From RGIG5612 sp045601405 (GTDB lineage Bacteria; Bacillota; Clostridia; Lachnospirales; Lachnospiraceae), in contig JAZRZO010000083.1 in the NCBI GenBank assembly GCA_045601405.1, positions 14,246-78,245 on the forward strand: 64,000 nucleotides of DNA, in the 5' to 3' direction. This document shows positions 34,983 through 45,631 of the stretch, piece by piece. A program made the position numbers and the translations under genes. Under the pieces are notes generated by a model. That model did not search any database. It saw only the letters and a program-made list of their open reading frames with translations, and was not told the DNA's origin. Each line of letters begins with the position of its first letter. The first letter of the stretch is position 1.

Positions 34983-36196
34983 AATCTGACTCCGTTAGCT
35001 TCAAGTGCTTTTCTCGCTGTATCAAGCGAATCCACACCATGCATATTCTTTATTGGCGCAAACTCCTTTGATCTGTCCACCTCAAATACAAGGCAGCCGT
35101 CCATCATCTCTATCATATCCAATACAAGAGTTTCAAATTTAAAGCCATTGGGCTCTTCGGGTTTCACCTGATTGCCATCATCATCTATATGCGGTATCTT
35201 TTTCTTTACTATATGAAGAGGCATATCCTTATCGGCAACTTCCTCAAGAGCATCTATCCTGAAAAGATAATTGAGGATGACGCCGTAATTGTATGAAAGA
35301 TCACCCGCGAAGTTTTTTTCCTCCATCATCTCAGGGGTCAGCTCATAATACTCGACTATCGAAGGACGTCCGTCCCGCAGGCACATTACGCCAACTTTTT
35401 CATCCGGCGCAGCCTTGCTTACCACCTTGGAGCCTATCGGCTCACCTGAGTCTATCACCGCGCCAAGGAAAAGAGGATCGCACATCTTCTGCAGAACATT
35501 ATCAACCGCGAATACATTAAGCCATTCAACGCCCATTTCCTTCACTTTGTCAAGCAGACCGGCCTTCTGCAGTGAAACAAACCATCCACCATTTCCGTTA
35601 GGTGAAAGTGACACCTTGTCTTTTTCCTCAAGATATATCTTTCCTTCAAAATCTGTTGATGGAGCCATCTCCTGAACAAAAAAGAAAACATATTCTTTGT
35701 CGTATCCGAAATAGCTGTGCTCCTCAAAAAAGACTCTTGTTGCTTCATCGTTCTTATCGGATGTCATAATGAGCAGAGGTATCATAGCACCCGCAGCGCT
35801 TGTTACCTCCAGGAGGTTATTTATCAGACACTCAAAAATAAAAAGCTGTCTTGTAAGCCCGACATTGAGCGTGCCCTTGGGGCCATCTATTCCCAAACGG
35901 GTTCCCTGTCCTCCCGCAAGCAGCACTGCTGCTGCTTTACACTGCTTTATCGCATCCGTGCCTATCTCATAAAACCTGTCTTTGCTCTCTGCTATCTCGG
36001 TCAGCGTCAATGCGTCAAGCGTGCTTATCTTCCCGGCATTTTCATTTCCCCTGTTTATATCCACGAGCTCAAAGTCTATCCTCGAGATATCATTAAGAAG
36101 TGACCGCTGCCCCATTGGATCAAGCTCGTCATAAAACTTTAACAGCTGCATCTGTCCGTATCTTGCAAGCTTATCTTCTATTGTTTTTCTGTCCAT
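34979..36196 (-). CDS. UDPGP-family nucleotidyltransferase (UAP1-like UDP-sugar pyrophosphorylase)
   Basis: 405 aa of the eukaryote-type UDPGP family, making UDP-GlcNAc or UDP-hexose from sugar-1-phosphate and UTP. Signature AVLLAGGQGTRLGIDGPKG (about 90-108), SPNGNGGWF, VDNVL, and a late FEVDRSKEFAPIKN corresponding to the R/D-x-x-EF(S/A)P(L/I)KN motif of UAP1. It differs from bacterial GlmU/GalU, so the sugar is uncertain, with UDP-GlcNAc favoured. AGAGGAG before ATG. Confidence 0.85.
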   Translation of the reverse strand: MDRKTIEDKLARYGQMQLLKFYDELDPMGQRSLLNDISRIDFELVDINRGNENAGKISTLDALTLTEIAESKDRFYEIGTDAIKQCKAAAVLLAGGQGTRLGIDGPKGTLNVGLTRQLFIFECLINNLLEVTSAAGAMIPLLIMTSDKNDEATRVFFEEHSYFGYDKEYVFFFVQEMAPSTDFEGKIYLEEKDKVSLSPNGNGGWFVSLQKAGLLDKVKEMGVEWLNVFAVDNVLQKMCDPLFLGAVIDSGEPIGSKVVSKAAPDEKVGVMCLRDGRPSIVEYYELTPEMMEEKNFAGDLSYNYGVILNYLFRIDALEEVADKDMPLHIVKKKIPHIDDDGNQVKPEEPNGFKFETLVLDMIEMMDGCLVFEVDRSKEFAPIKNMHGVDSLDTARKALEANGVRL

Positions 36197-36271
36197 TTCC
36201 TACTCCTCTCTGATGGTATTTAAAAGAGGGCCCCTTCCGTGCGTGATATTCGCGACATCCGAAAGCCCCTG

Positions 36272-36811
36272 CTAAAACTCTATTCCGCGTCTTGCCGGTA
36301 TTCCTTCATCAAACGGGTGCTTAACCTTTTTTATCTCTGATATATAGTCCGCCTGCTCTGCGATCTCCTGAAGCGGTTCTCTGCCCGTCATTATCACTTC
36401 CAGTGTGTCGGGCTTGTTCGCGAGAAAATCCACAAGCACATCAACATCTACAAGTCCCAGACGGGCCGCCGCCATTATCTCATCAAGCATCAGAACATCC
36501 GCGTATTCGGCAACCGCAGTATTCAGGGCAGTCTTAAGCATATTGTCATAATACCTGCGCGCTGAGGCCTTCTTTTCCTCATCATCTATCCACTTGTTGG
36601 AAAAGCCGAATATCTCATCGTTTTCTATAACTGTTATCTCCGGCATCCTCGCGATCGCATTCAGTTCCGCTGAGCGGTTGAGCTTTAAGAATCTTGCCAG
36701 AACAACCTTGAGCCCCGCGCCGGCAGCACGGAAGCACAGGCCGAGACCTGCAGTAGTTTTGCCCTTTCCATCACCTGTATAGATATGTATCAGTCCTTTA
36801 TCGGATCCCAT
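36272..36811 (-). CDS. cobO: Cob(I)alamin adenosyltransferase, CobO/BtuR type
   Basis: Transfers the adenosyl group of ATP to the cobalt of corrinoids. 179 aa. P-loop [14 protein letters not shown] (about 13-26), [11 protein letters not shown] and the ending [15 protein letters not shown] are characteristic of the CobA/BtuR family. It overlaps the end of gltX by 14 bases. There are no other cobalamin genes here and no B12 riboswitch, so it looks like a housekeeping salvage enzyme carried in a translation operon. Confidence 0.93.
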   Translation of the reverse strand: MGSDKGLIHIYTGDGKGKTTAGLGLCFRAAGAGLKVVLARFLKLNRSAELNAIARMPEITVIENDEIFGFSNKWIDDEEKKASARRYYDNMLKTALNTAVAEYADVLMLDEIMAAARLGLVDVDVLVDFLANKPDTLEVIMTGREPLQEIAEQADYISEIKKVKHPFDEGIPARRGIEF

Positions 36812-38255
36812 TTTTCAGCTTTTCTATTCCTTTCCTGATCCGTCTGAGAGACTCTTCCTTTCCCAGTATCTCCATTATCTCAAAAGCGCCTCCCGGTGTG
36901 GACTGCTTTCCCGAAACCGCTGTCCTTAACGGCCACAAAACCTTTCCGTTCTTAACTTCCTTCTTTGTTATATAGTCCATTATCACATCATGAAGTGCGT
37001 CCAGAGAATAATCCTGCTGTTCCTCCAGTATAGGCAGCGTCTCCTCCAGAACCTCCAGGGAGCTTTCGCTGTCTGTCTTCATTTTTTTATGGGTATACAT
37101 AGCTATATCATAATCCGAAAGTTCGTTAAAGAAGTCTGTCATCTCTGTTATTTCCGGGAAGGTCTCTATCCTGGTCTTAACAAGCTCCAGTATCTTATCT
37201 TTATCCACATCGGCTTTAACCACTTCATCCAGGAACGGTCCTGCTATTTCCCTGAACCTGTCGAAGTCCATATTTTTTATGTATTCACCGTTCATCCAGC
37301 GAAGCTTTACCATATCAAACACAGCCGGAGCCTTATTGATCCGTCCGTAGTCAAATACTTTTTTCAGCTCTTCAAGCGAGAAAATCTCTTCCGTGCCTTC
37401 CGGGCTCCAGCCCAGAAGCGCTATGAAGTTCAGGATCGCCTCCGGAAGAAAACCCTGCTCTATAAGGTCTTCAAAGGATGAGTGACCGCTCCTCTTGCTG
37501 AGCTTATGATGCTCCTCATCCGTTATCAGCGGAAGATGGACAAATACGGGCGCCTCCCATCCGAACGCATCGTACAGCCTGATATATTTCGGGGTTGATG
37601 AAAGGTACTCATTCCCCCTGACCACATGTGTTATCCCCATAAGATGGTCGTCCACAACATTTGCAAAGTTATAGGTCGGGAATCCGTCCGACTTGATAAG
37701 TATCATGTCATCAAGCTCGGAATTCTCAACTGTTATCGGCCCGTAGATATCATCATTGAATGTTGTAGTCCCTTCCCCGGGAACATTCTGCCTTATAACA
37801 AATGGCTCGCCGGATGCTGCTCTTTTTTCCGCCTCGTCTTTATCAATGGAAAGACAGTGCTTGTCATAAAGCATTATCTCTTTGCCTGCTATATTCTGCT
37901 TCAGACCATCCAGCCTTTCCTTTGTGCAGAAACAGTAGTAGGCTTCACCCGTTTCAATGAGCTTCTTCGCGTGTTCCATATATATACCGGCTTTGACACG
38001 CTCGGACTGCACATATGGGCCGCACTCACCGGGCTTTTCCGGACCTTCGTCATAATCCAGCCCTGCCTTTTTCAGTGTGCTGTAAATGATCTCAAGAGCG
38101 CCTTCAAACAGACGCTCCTGATCCGTATCTTCTATACGAAGTATAAAGTCTCCGCCTTCCCGGCGTGCTATAAGGTATTCATACAGTGCCGTCCTCAGGT
38201 TTCCCACATGCATTTTCCCCGTAGGGCTTGGCGCGTATCTGGTTCTGATCTTCAT
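36798..38255 (-). CDS. gltX: Glutamyl-tRNA synthetase
   Basis: Charges tRNA-Glu, and probably tRNA-Gln for later amidation. 485 aa. [20 protein letters not shown] at the N-terminus (HIGH variant HVGN), RIEDTDQER, and KLSKRSG near residue 250, with a helical anticodon-binding C-terminus. Twelve bases after asd. Confidence 0.96.
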   Translation of the reverse strand: MKIRTRYAPSPTGKMHVGNLRTALYEYLIARREGGDFILRIEDTDQERLFEGALEIIYSTLKKAGLDYDEGPEKPGECGPYVQSERVKAGIYMEHAKKLIETGEAYYCFCTKERLDGLKQNIAGKEIMLYDKHCLSIDKDEAEKRAASGEPFVIRQNVPGEGTTTFNDDIYGPITVENSELDDMILIKSDGFPTYNFANVVDDHLMGITHVVRGNEYLSSTPKYIRLYDAFGWEAPVFVHLPLITDEEHHKLSKRSGHSSFEDLIEQGFLPEAILNFIALLGWSPEGTEEIFSLEELKKVFDYGRINKAPAVFDMVKLRWMNGEYIKNMDFDRFREIAGPFLDEVVKADVDKDKILELVKTRIETFPEITEMTDFFNELSDYDIAMYTHKKMKTDSESSLEVLEETLPILEEQQDYSLDALHDVIMDYITKKEVKNGKVLWPLRTAVSGKQSTPGGAFEIMEILGKEESLRRIRKGIEKLKNGIR

Positions 38256-38267
38256 TCGTTCTCCACC

Positions 38268-39359
38268 TTATTTCGCCGTTATATATTCCTTTGCCGTAAG
38301 CAGCTCCGCAAGAAGGATAGCTCCGCCTGCCGCGCCTCTGACTGTATTGTGGGAAAGACCTACAAACTTATAGTCAAAGATAGTATCTTCCCTTAAACGG
38401 CCGAAGCTGACACCCATACCCTTCTGGTAATCTCTGTCGAGAACAGGCTGCGGTCTGTTATCCTCTTCAAAATACCGGATGAACGGCTTGGGAGCACTCG
38501 GGAGATCCAGCTTCTGAGGTTCTCCCTCAAAGCTTCTCCACCTCTCAAGTATCTCTTCTTTTGTCGGCTTTTTTTCAAAGTTCACAAAAACCGAAGCTGT
38601 ATGTCCGTCCTGAACAGCCACTCTTATGCACTGTGCGCTTATCTTCGGCGCCTCTGCCGGAACTATCTCTCCTTTTTCCCCGTCTATATGTCCCCAGAGT
38701 CTTAACGGTTCCAGCTCACTTTTTTCTTCTTCGCCGCCGATATAAGGAATAACATTCTCAACCATCTCAGGCCAGTCTTCAAACCTCTTGCCGGCGCCGG
38801 AAATAGCCTGATAGGTGCTTACTACCACTTCCCTGGGGCCGAACTCTTTAAGCGCGTGCAGCGCCGGTGTGTAACTCTGGATAGAACAGTTCGGCTTAAC
38901 TGCAACAAATCCGCGTGTGGTTCCAAGACGTTTTTTCTGTATGTCTATTATCTTTACATGATCCGGGTTTACCTCCGGAACTATCATCGGAACATCCGGA
39001 GTCCATCTGTGCGCAGAGTTGTTTGACACAACAGGGGTTTCGGTCTTTGCGTAAGCATCCTCGAATGCTCTTATCTCTTCCTTGGTCATATCAACCGCGC
39101 TGAAGCAGAAATCCACTTCCTTTACATTTTCTTCTATGTCGTTGATGTTTTTTACAATCACATTTTTAAGTCTTTCCGGCATAGGAGCATCCAACTTCCA
39201 CCTGCCGCCGGCAGCCTCCTCGTAGGTCTTGCCCTCGCTGCGCTCAGATGCCGCAAGCATTACAACCTCAAACCAGGGATGTCCCTCTAAAAGCGTTACG
39301 AAACGCTGTCCTACCATACCGGTCGCGCCTAATATACCTACTCTCAGCTTCTTGTACAT
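38268..39359 (-). CDS. asd: Aspartate-semialdehyde dehydrogenase (archaeal/fungal type)
   Basis: Makes aspartate semialdehyde for lysine, diaminopimelate, threonine and methionine. 363 aa. NADP fold GILGATGMVGQRF near the start; catalytic Cys in KPNCSIQSY (about residue 156); TYQAISGAGKRF, and the HNTVRGAAGGAIL end. The sequence type matches the archaeal/fungal Asd class rather than E. coli Asd. A promoter at 39406-39434 makes it the first gene of the long operon through azlD. Confidence 0.95.
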   Translation of the reverse strand: MYKKLRVGILGATGMVGQRFVTLLEGHPWFEVVMLAASERSEGKTYEEAAGGRWKLDAPMPERLKNVIVKNINDIEENVKEVDFCFSAVDMTKEEIRAFEDAYAKTETPVVSNNSAHRWTPDVPMIVPEVNPDHVKIIDIQKKRLGTTRGFVAVKPNCSIQSYTPALHALKEFGPREVVVSTYQAISGAGKRFEDWPEMVENVIPYIGGEEEKSELEPLRLWGHIDGEKGEIVPAEAPKISAQCIRVAVQDGHTASVFVNFEKKPTKEEILERWRSFEGEPQKLDLPSAPKPFIRYFEEDNRPQPVLDRDYQKGMGVSFGRLREDTIFDYKFVGLSHNTVRGAAGGAILLAELLTAKEYITAK

Positions 39360-39405
39360 TTTTCTTCCCTCTTTCTCTTTTTTTAATTGATATCGCTAAA
39401 GATTA

Positions 39406-39434
39406 ATGATAAAGCCGCACTACACAATAATCAA
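39406..39434 (-). promoter_or_regulatory. Promoter of the asd-gltX-cobO operon
   Basis: TTGATT (39429-39434), 17-base spacer, TATCAT (39406-39411). No lysine riboswitch fits in the short leader. Confidence 0.6.
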
Positions 39435-39448
39435 TGATAACATTTCAT

Positions 39449-41917
39449 TTATGATCTCAGCTTTGTGCCTTTGGTATCTCTTTTTGCGAGCTTAAGCTTC
39501 ATAAGCTCCACATCTTTTCCGCGGTAGTTTATCGTTGTCTTGTCGCCAAAGCCAACAATATAAAGCTTGTCTATCTCATCGCCGTCGCCCAGCTTTATTC
39601 CTCTTACTCCTACAGCTCCTTTTTTCTTTTCAGGAACCTCGTTAAGCCTGAACCTCAGGAAAACTCCATCCTTGGTCTGGATAACAGCCATTTTGCTTGT
39701 CTCAAACTTTGGTTTATCCACCTTTTTCCCGGTCTCTGCTTTTTGGCCTTCTTCATCATCCAGCCCTACTATGCTGCTGCTTCCGTCATTGATGTCGATA
39801 AACTCAAATGTCAGCTGCGAATCTTCAGGCTCAGTGAAAGGGCTTATTCCATCGTCATATCCGCCTGTAATAGCGATCTCTTCTTCCTCTTCCGGCTCTC
39901 CCGCATAAACCTTCTGTCTTGTCGCGTCAAAAAGCTCTATGCTTATCACCTTATCACCCTCATTCAGCTTTGTGGCAGCGGCGGAAAGCCTTGTCATATC
40001 AAACTCGGAGGCATCCACGAATTTCATCATCCCCATCGATGTCGAAAAGAGCATCATATGCATCTTAAGCCTGCTCAGCGGGCAGATCTGTATGATGTCC
40101 TCCGTTGCGCTTGTATAGTTACAGAGATTATCTATCGGCACCCCCTTGTCCTTCGGCTTCCTGACCGGAACCTTGAGCACCTTGAGCTGATGAACCATGC
40201 CGTTCTGCGTGAATATGCATATCCTGTCCGTATTCATGCAGGACATCACATATTTGTTTTCCTCATCTATGACCGCAGAGTTCTTCTCATATGCAGAAGG
40301 CTCTATCACCTTAGCGTATCCGAAGCGGTCCATAAGGAACACAACCTCCTGTTCCTTCACCTTTTCCTCTTCATAAACGGCTGCCGCGGCATCAACTATC
40401 TCCGTTCTTCTTTCAAAGCCGTATTCTTTTTTGATGGCTTCAAGGTCTTTTATGATAACCTTTCTCATCGCGTTTTTTTCGCTCAGGATCTTTTCAAACT
40501 CAGAGATCTCTTTTAAAAGCTTTTCATACTCTTCCCTGAGCTGCATTATCTCAAGCCCTATGAGCTTTGCAAGGCGAAGATCAAGGATCGCCTGTGCCTG
40601 CTTTTCCGAAAATGAAAGAACTGATGCCTCCTGCCTCGATGACTCGCTTTTAAAATTTATGTCCTTTGTTTCTCCGCTCATAAGGCAGGCCTTAGCCTGT
40701 TTTATCTCCCGGGAGCCTCTGATGACCTCTATTATCAGGTCGATGATATCACATGCCTTTATAAGCCCCTCTTTTATTTCCTTCTGTTCCTTGTCCTTTG
40801 CCAGAAGAGTGTTGTACTTTCTTGTGTTTATCTCATACTGGAAGTCCACACACGCCTTAAGGATATCCTTTAAGCCCATTACCTCCGGCTTTCCATCTGC
40901 TATCGCAAGCATATTAACACCAAAGGTATCTTCGAGCCTTGTCTTTTTATAGAGCATATTCTCTATCTTCTCAGGATTCGCGCCCTTCTTCAGCTCTATT
41001 ACTATCCTTGTTCCCTCTTTTGATGATTCGTTGGATACATCCGAGATATCTGTTGTTTTTTTACTCTCTGCCAGGTCACATACGTCCAGGATGAATTTCC
41101 CTATGTTGGCTCCCACCATGGTATAAGGGATCTCGGTTATCACCAGCTTGTCTTTGTCAGACTTTCTTCTGCCTTTCTCCAGAACAACCTTTCCTCTGAG
41201 TTTGATCTTTCCGCTTCCCGTTTCATATATTTCTTTCAGGTCGGATTTATTGGTTACAATGCCTCCTGTCGGAAAGTCCGGTCCGGGCAGAATCTCCATC
41301 AGCTCATCAGTGCTTATGCTGTTCTTTTTCATATACGCGATCATTGCGTCGATTACTTCATTGAGGTTATGTGTAGGGATGCTTGTTGTCATACCTACCG
41401 CAATACCCTCCGCCCCGTTGATAAGGATGTTTGGAACCCTTACCGGGAGCACCTCCGGCTCTTTTTCCGTTTCGTCAAAGTTTGGCACGAAATCCACAAC
41501 ATCTTTATCAAGGTCCGCAAGATAAACATCCTGCGTAAACTTTTCAAGGCGGGCTTCCGTGTACCTCATTGCCGCCGCGCTGTCGCCTTCTATCGAGCCG
41601 AAGTTTCCGTGTCCGTCAACAAGCGGCATTCCTTTTTTGAAGTCCTGCTCCATTACCACGAGTGTCTCGTAAATCGATGAATCACCATGAGGATGATACT
41701 TACCCATGGCATCTCCGACTATACGGGCCGACTTCCTGTGGGGCCTGTCGCTCTTAAGGCCCAGCTGACTCATCGCATAAAGCACGCGGCGCTGCACAGG
41801 CTTAAGTCCGTCCCGCACATCCGGCACAGCTCTGGCGCAGATAACACTCATGGCATAGTCGATGTATGACTTTTGCATTACGTCTGAATATTCACTGTTA
41901 ATTATCTTTTCCGGCAT
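39449..41917 (-). CDS. Type IIA DNA topoisomerase subunit A (ParC/GyrA family)
   Basis: Breakage-reunion subunit. 822 aa. [11 protein letters not shown], the quinolone-resistance region [13 protein letters not shown], and the active-site Tyr in [10 protein letters not shown] (about 118). The C-terminal beta-pinwheel ends [14 protein letters not shown]. The GyrA box QRRGGKG expected in blade 1 is absent ([18 protein letters not shown] in its place), so true supercoiling is doubtful. The pinwheel carries a long acidic insert (about 660-730, [10 protein letters not shown]). The protein is best read as a topoisomerase IV-like decatenase or second gyrase. Directly downstream of its B subunit. Confidence 0.9.
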   Translation of the reverse strand: MPEKIINSEYSDVMQKSYIDYAMSVICARAVPDVRDGLKPVQRRVLYAMSQLGLKSDRPHRKSARIVGDAMGKYHPHGDSSIYETLVVMEQDFKKGMPLVDGHGNFGSIEGDSAAAMRYTEARLEKFTQDVYLADLDKDVVDFVPNFDETEKEPEVLPVRVPNILINGAEGIAVGMTTSIPTHNLNEVIDAMIAYMKKNSISTDELMEILPGPDFPTGGIVTNKSDLKEIYETGSGKIKLRGKVVLEKGRRKSDKDKLVITEIPYTMVGANIGKFILDVCDLAESKKTTDISDVSNESSKEGTRIVIELKKGANPEKIENMLYKKTRLEDTFGVNMLAIADGKPEVMGLKDILKACVDFQYEINTRKYNTLLAKDKEQKEIKEGLIKACDIIDLIIEVIRGSREIKQAKACLMSGETKDINFKSESSRQEASVLSFSEKQAQAILDLRLAKLIGLEIMQLREEYEKLLKEISEFEKILSEKNAMRKVIIKDLEAIKKEYGFERRTEIVDAAAAVYEEEKVKEQEVVFLMDRFGYAKVIEPSAYEKNSAVIDEENKYVMSCMNTDRICIFTQNGMVHQLKVLKVPVRKPKDKGVPIDNLCNYTSATEDIIQICPLSRLKMHMMLFSTSMGMMKFVDASEFDMTRLSAAATKLNEGDKVISIELFDATRQKVYAGEPEEEEEIAITGGYDDGISPFTEPEDSQLTFEFIDINDGSSSIVGLDDEEGQKAETGKKVDKPKFETSKMAVIQTKDGVFLRFRLNEVPEKKKGAVGVRGIKLGDGDEIDKLYIVGFGDKTTINYRGKDVELMKLKLAKRDTKGTKLRS

Positions 41918-41954
41918 ATATTACTCCTGTTTGTTTATATTTATCCCTCCGATA

Positions 41955-43877
41955 CTACACATCAAGCTCCGCCAGCACAGCACTATCGTGGATGAATTTC
42001 TTACGGGGCGCAACATCAGATCCCATAAGCATCTCAGTAACCTCCGAAGCCAGCCTTGCGTCATCTATCTCCACCTTTTTCAGCACCCTGTTTTCAGGGT
42101 CAAGCGTCGTCTCCCATAGCTGTTCGGCATCCATCTCTCCAAGCCCCTTGTACCTTTGAAGGATAAAATCCCCCTTGTGGCTTTCTTTATATTTATCAAG
42201 CGCCGCATCATCATAAAGGTATTCCTCCTCACCCTTTTTCGGTATTGCCTTGTACAGCGGCGGTGTAGCCAGAAATACATGCCCTGCCTGGATAAGCTCC
42301 GGCATAAAGCGGTAGAAAAACGTGAGAAGCAGCGTTGAGATATGGGCTCCGTCCACATCCGCATCCGTCATAATGATTATTTTGTTGTATCGCAGCTTTG
42401 AAATGTCAAAATCGTTTCCGTAGCCCTCGGAGAAACCGCAGCCGAATGCCTGTATCATTGTCTTTATCTCGGCATTCGCAAGCACCTTATCCATAGTAGC
42501 CTTTTCCACGTTAAGTATCTTGCCTCTTATGGGAAGGATGGCCTGAGTTCTTCTGTTCCTGGCGGTTTTCGCGCTGCCGCCGGCGGAATCGCCCTCCACT
42601 ATGAATACCTCGCACTCTTCAGGCTTTCTGCTCTCGCAGTTAGCAAGCTTTCCGTTCCCCTCCATAACGAACTTACTTTTCGTAAGCATATTCGTTTTTG
42701 TCTTTTCCTCTGCCTTTCTTATCTTCGCGCTCTTTTCAGCGCATGCTATGGTGTCCTTTAATATCTCAATATTCTTATCAAAATATCTTTCCAGTTCCAC
42801 GCCTGTGATATCAGATGTTATCTTCTGCGCATCCGGATTGTCCAGCTTGGTCTTGGTCTGTCCCTCAAAACGCGGATCAGGATGCTTAACAGCAACAATG
42901 GCAGTCATCCCGCATCTTGCGTCAGCACCGGTAAAATTGCCGTCCTTTTCCTTTAAAATGCCAAGCTCTCTAGCGTAGTTATTTATCAGCTGAGTGAAGC
43001 GCGCTTTAAAACCAGTGATATGCGTGCCGCCCTCCTGCGTATAAATATTGTTGCAGAAGCCCAGGATGTTTTCCTGGAAGTCATTGGTGAACTGAAAGGC
43101 AGCCTCAAGCTCTATCCCCTCTTCTTTGCCCTTGAAATATACAACAGGAGCAACTGCCTCTTTTCCGGCGTTGAGGTCATTGATATACGCAACAAGGCCA
43201 TCGCTTTCATGGAAGACGACTTCCTCTTCCTCGCTGAATCTTTTATTGATGAACTTTATAGTCAGTTCAGGATTGAGATATGCAGTCTCATGAAGTCTGC
43301 TCTTGATTGCATCAGCCTTGAAATATGTCTTTTCAAATATCTCCCCATCCGGCATAAAAGAAACTGTAGTCCCCGTATCATTTTTTCTGCAGGTCCCCGT
43401 CTCCTGAAGGTCAGAGGTCTTGACCCCCCTCTCAAACCGCTGGTGATACACCTTTCCGTCTTTTTTTATGCTGACTTCAAGCCATGTGCTCAGGGCATTT
43501 ACAACAGACGCGCCCACACCGTGAAGACCGCCGGATATCTTATAGTTTCCGTCTCCGAACTTTCCTCCGGCATGCAGCATGGTGAACACAACTTCAACGG
43601 CAGGCAGCCCTGTTTTCTTGTTGACGCCAACAGGTATACCCCTTCCGTTATCGGCTATCGTGACAGAGCCGTCCCCGTTCAGAGTTATGCTTATGTCTGT
43701 ACAATACCCCGCAAGGTGCTCATCCACCGCGTTGTCCACTATCTCATAGATCAGGTGGTTCAGGCCTTTGGTCGAAACGCTCCCGATATACATTCCGGGT
43801 CTTCTGCGAACAGCCTCCAGGCCTTCAAGTATTGTTATCGCGTCAGCATTGTAGTTGTTTTCTTTATTAGCCGCCAT
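41955..43877 (-). CDS. Type IIA DNA topoisomerase subunit B (ParE/GyrB family)
   Basis: ATPase/TOPRIM subunit. 640 aa. GHKL ATPase motifs EIVDNAVDEHLAGY, ADNGRGIPVG and GGLHGVGASVVNALS; TOPRIM EGDSAGGSAK (about 430) and MTDADVDGAHI (about 504). Eight bases after trpS and 37 before the A subunit. Gyrase proper is usually near oriC beside recF; this locus has neither, which favours the topoisomerase IV-like pair (inference). Confidence 0.92.
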   Translation of the reverse strand: MAANKENNYNADAITILEGLEAVRRRPGMYIGSVSTKGLNHLIYEIVDNAVDEHLAGYCTDISITLNGDGSVTIADNGRGIPVGVNKKTGLPAVEVVFTMLHAGGKFGDGNYKISGGLHGVGASVVNALSTWLEVSIKKDGKVYHQRFERGVKTSDLQETGTCRKNDTGTTVSFMPDGEIFEKTYFKADAIKSRLHETAYLNPELTIKFINKRFSEEEEVVFHESDGLVAYINDLNAGKEAVAPVVYFKGKEEGIELEAAFQFTNDFQENILGFCNNIYTQEGGTHITGFKARFTQLINNYARELGILKEKDGNFTGADARCGMTAIVAVKHPDPRFEGQTKTKLDNPDAQKITSDITGVELERYFDKNIEILKDTIACAEKSAKIRKAEEKTKTNMLTKSKFVMEGNGKLANCESRKPEECEVFIVEGDSAGGSAKTARNRRTQAILPIRGKILNVEKATMDKVLANAEIKTMIQAFGCGFSEGYGNDFDISKLRYNKIIIMTDADVDGAHISTLLLTFFYRFMPELIQAGHVFLATPPLYKAIPKKGEEEYLYDDAALDKYKESHKGDFILQRYKGLGEMDAEQLWETTLDPENRVLKKVEIDDARLASEVTEMLMGSDVAPRKKFIHDSAVLAELDV

Positions 43878-43885
43878 TTAAGCTC

Positions 43886-44890
43886 CTATCTTATAAGTTC
43901 GGGAAAGCCCACCTTTTTCTGGACCTTCCTTAAGGTTTTGTTTGCGAAATAATTTGCCTTTTCGGCGTTTTCCTTTATGATCCTGTCCACATAATCTTTA
44001 TTCTTCTCAAGGTCGCTGAATTTCTCACGGATAGGCAACATAACATCGGCAACCGCCTCTCCAACAGCAAGCTTAAAATCACCATACCCCCTGCCATCAA
44101 ATTCTTTTTCTATCTCCGGCATAGTCTTTCCGGTGCATGATGAGTATATCTCCATAAGATTTGAAACGCCCGGCTTATCCTCACTGTATCTTACGCATGT
44201 CTCGGAATCCGTGACAGCTCGTTTCAGCTTTCTAATTATGGTGTCTTTATCATCCAGCATCAGAACATAAGCGTTGGCATTCTCATCAGACTTGCTCATT
44301 TTCTTCTCCGGCTCCTGAAGACTCATGATCTTGCTTCCCGCCTTGCCCAGATAAACCTGCGGAACTGTAAATACATCCCCGTATATGGCGTTGAAACGCT
44401 CCGCTATGTCTCTTGTCAGCTCCAGATGCTGTTTCTGATCCACACCCACAGGCACATGATCCGCCTGAAAAAGGAGTATGTCCGCGGCCATAAGAACCGG
44501 GTAGGTGTAAAGTCCGGCGTTTATGTTATCCGAATGTTTGCCGGACTTGTCTTTGAACTGAGTCATACGGTTAAGCTCACCCATATAAGTGTAGCAGTTG
44601 AGTATCCATGCAAGCTCAGCATGGGCAGGAACATGACTCTGGTAGTAGAGGCAGTTTTTCTCCGGATCGATCCCCGCCGCGATATAAAGCATTATAAGCA
44701 TTCTCGCGTTTTTTCTGAGCTCAGCCGGATCCTGCCTCACCGTCAGGGAATGTTCATTCGCAACAGCAAAAAAACATTCATATTCATCGCACAGATTCAC
44801 CCAGTTTTTAAGGGCTCCAAGATAATTACCTATCGTCAGGTTTCCTGTTGCCTGCATTCCGCTGTATAGAACTTTTTTATCTCCGATCAT
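43886..44890 (-). CDS. trpS: Tryptophanyl-tRNA synthetase
   Basis: Class I synthetase for tRNA-Trp. 334 aa. SGMQATGNLTIGNYLGALKNW (HIGH-like TIGN), PVLMAADILLF, VGVDQKQHLELTRDIAERFN, and KMSKSDENANA near 203. The start overlaps the folA end by 14 bases. Confidence 0.96.
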   Translation of the reverse strand: MIGDKKVLYSGMQATGNLTIGNYLGALKNWVNLCDEYECFFAVANEHSLTVRQDPAELRKNARMLIMLYIAAGIDPEKNCLYYQSHVPAHAELAWILNCYTYMGELNRMTQFKDKSGKHSDNINAGLYTYPVLMAADILLFQADHVPVGVDQKQHLELTRDIAERFNAIYGDVFTVPQVYLGKAGSKIMSLQEPEKKMSKSDENANAYVLMLDDKDTIIRKLKRAVTDSETCVRYSEDKPGVSNLMEIYSSCTGKTMPEIEKEFDGRGYGDFKLAVGEAVADVMLPIREKFSDLEKNKDYVDRIIKENAEKANYFANKTLRKVQKKVGFPELIR

Positions 44891-45407
44891 AATCTCTTCC
44901 CTTTTCTGTTAAATAGTCCTTTCTTCTAACATATTCCCTGAAATAGTATATAACATCAAAGTGTGTCTGCTCTTCAGATTCGCTTGCCAGTACCCATTCA
45001 GGCAGCTTGTTCAGATCAGGCATAAACGCATCTGCCTGGTATGAGTAATCTATAAAAGTTATAAGGGCTTCATCGCAATACGGAAGCATCTGCTCGTATA
45101 CCTGCGCGCCTCCGGCCACATATATATCGGTCCCGTACTTTTTGGCTTCCTCCAGAGCCTCTTCCACAGACGCAACTACTGTCACGCCGTTTGCCTTATA
45201 TTCGGGATCTCTTGTAAGTATGATATTCACTCTTCCCGCCAGAGGCTGCCCCTGGGGAAGACTTTCCAGGGTCTTTCTTCCCATTATGACCACAGTATCT
45301 CTTGTGGTCTGTCTGAAAAATCTCATGTCATCCGGTATGCTCGTCAGGAGTTTCCCCCCTTTTCCGATCCCCCAGTTCCTGTCTGCTGCCGCAATCAATC
45401 TGATCAT
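44877..45407 (-). CDS. folA: Dihydrofolate reductase
   Basis: Reduces dihydrofolate with NADPH. 176 aa. LIAAADRNWGIGKGGKLLTSIPDDMRFFRQTT holds the substrate-binding Asp; VIMGRKTLESLPQGQPLAGRVNIILTR and VAGGAQVYEQMLPYCDE are family signatures. First gene of the folA-trpS-topoisomerase unit, with promoter at 45480-45508 and a small GGCGT/ACGCC leader hairpin. Confidence 0.95.
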   Translation of the reverse strand: MIRLIAAADRNWGIGKGGKLLTSIPDDMRFFRQTTRDTVVIMGRKTLESLPQGQPLAGRVNIILTRDPEYKANGVTVVASVEEALEEAKKYGTDIYVAGGAQVYEQMLPYCDEALITFIDYSYQADAFMPDLNKLPEWVLASESEEQTHFDVIYYFREYVRRKDYLTEKGRDYDRR

Positions 45408-45479
45408 ATTTTTCTCCGTTTTTATAGAAATTCAGTTATTCCGGCGTACAAAAATAAACGCCAGAATAAAGCTTAATAG

Positions 45480-45508
45480 ATAATAGCAAAAAAATGGTGT
45501 TAAATCAA
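45480..45508 (-). promoter_or_regulatory. Promoter of folA-trpS-topoisomerase genes
   Basis: TTGATT (45503-45508), 17-base spacer, TATTAT (45480-45485). It begins right after the prfA terminator. Confidence 0.65.
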
Positions 45509-45510
45509 CG

Positions 45511-45530
45511 AAAAAACCACAATATGTGGT
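45511..45530 (-). terminator. Intrinsic terminator of the prfA operon
   Basis: ACCACA, loop TAT, TGTGGT, then TTTT on the minus strand (short 6-bp stem with a T6 tract), about 100 bases past the prfA stop. Confidence 0.7.
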
Positions 45531-45631
45531 GTTTGCACGGTGTTTCCGTACTAAACTTTGTATGCACTTATAGCCGAAAAAAGATCGTCACAACCGGCTT
45601 TTGAAGCTATGCTTCATCGCTTTATCCGGCA

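Noticed and set aside
39449..43877. Calling the topoisomerase pair gyrA/gyrB outright
   Set aside because: GyrA box missing and location atypical. Subunit assignment left at family level.
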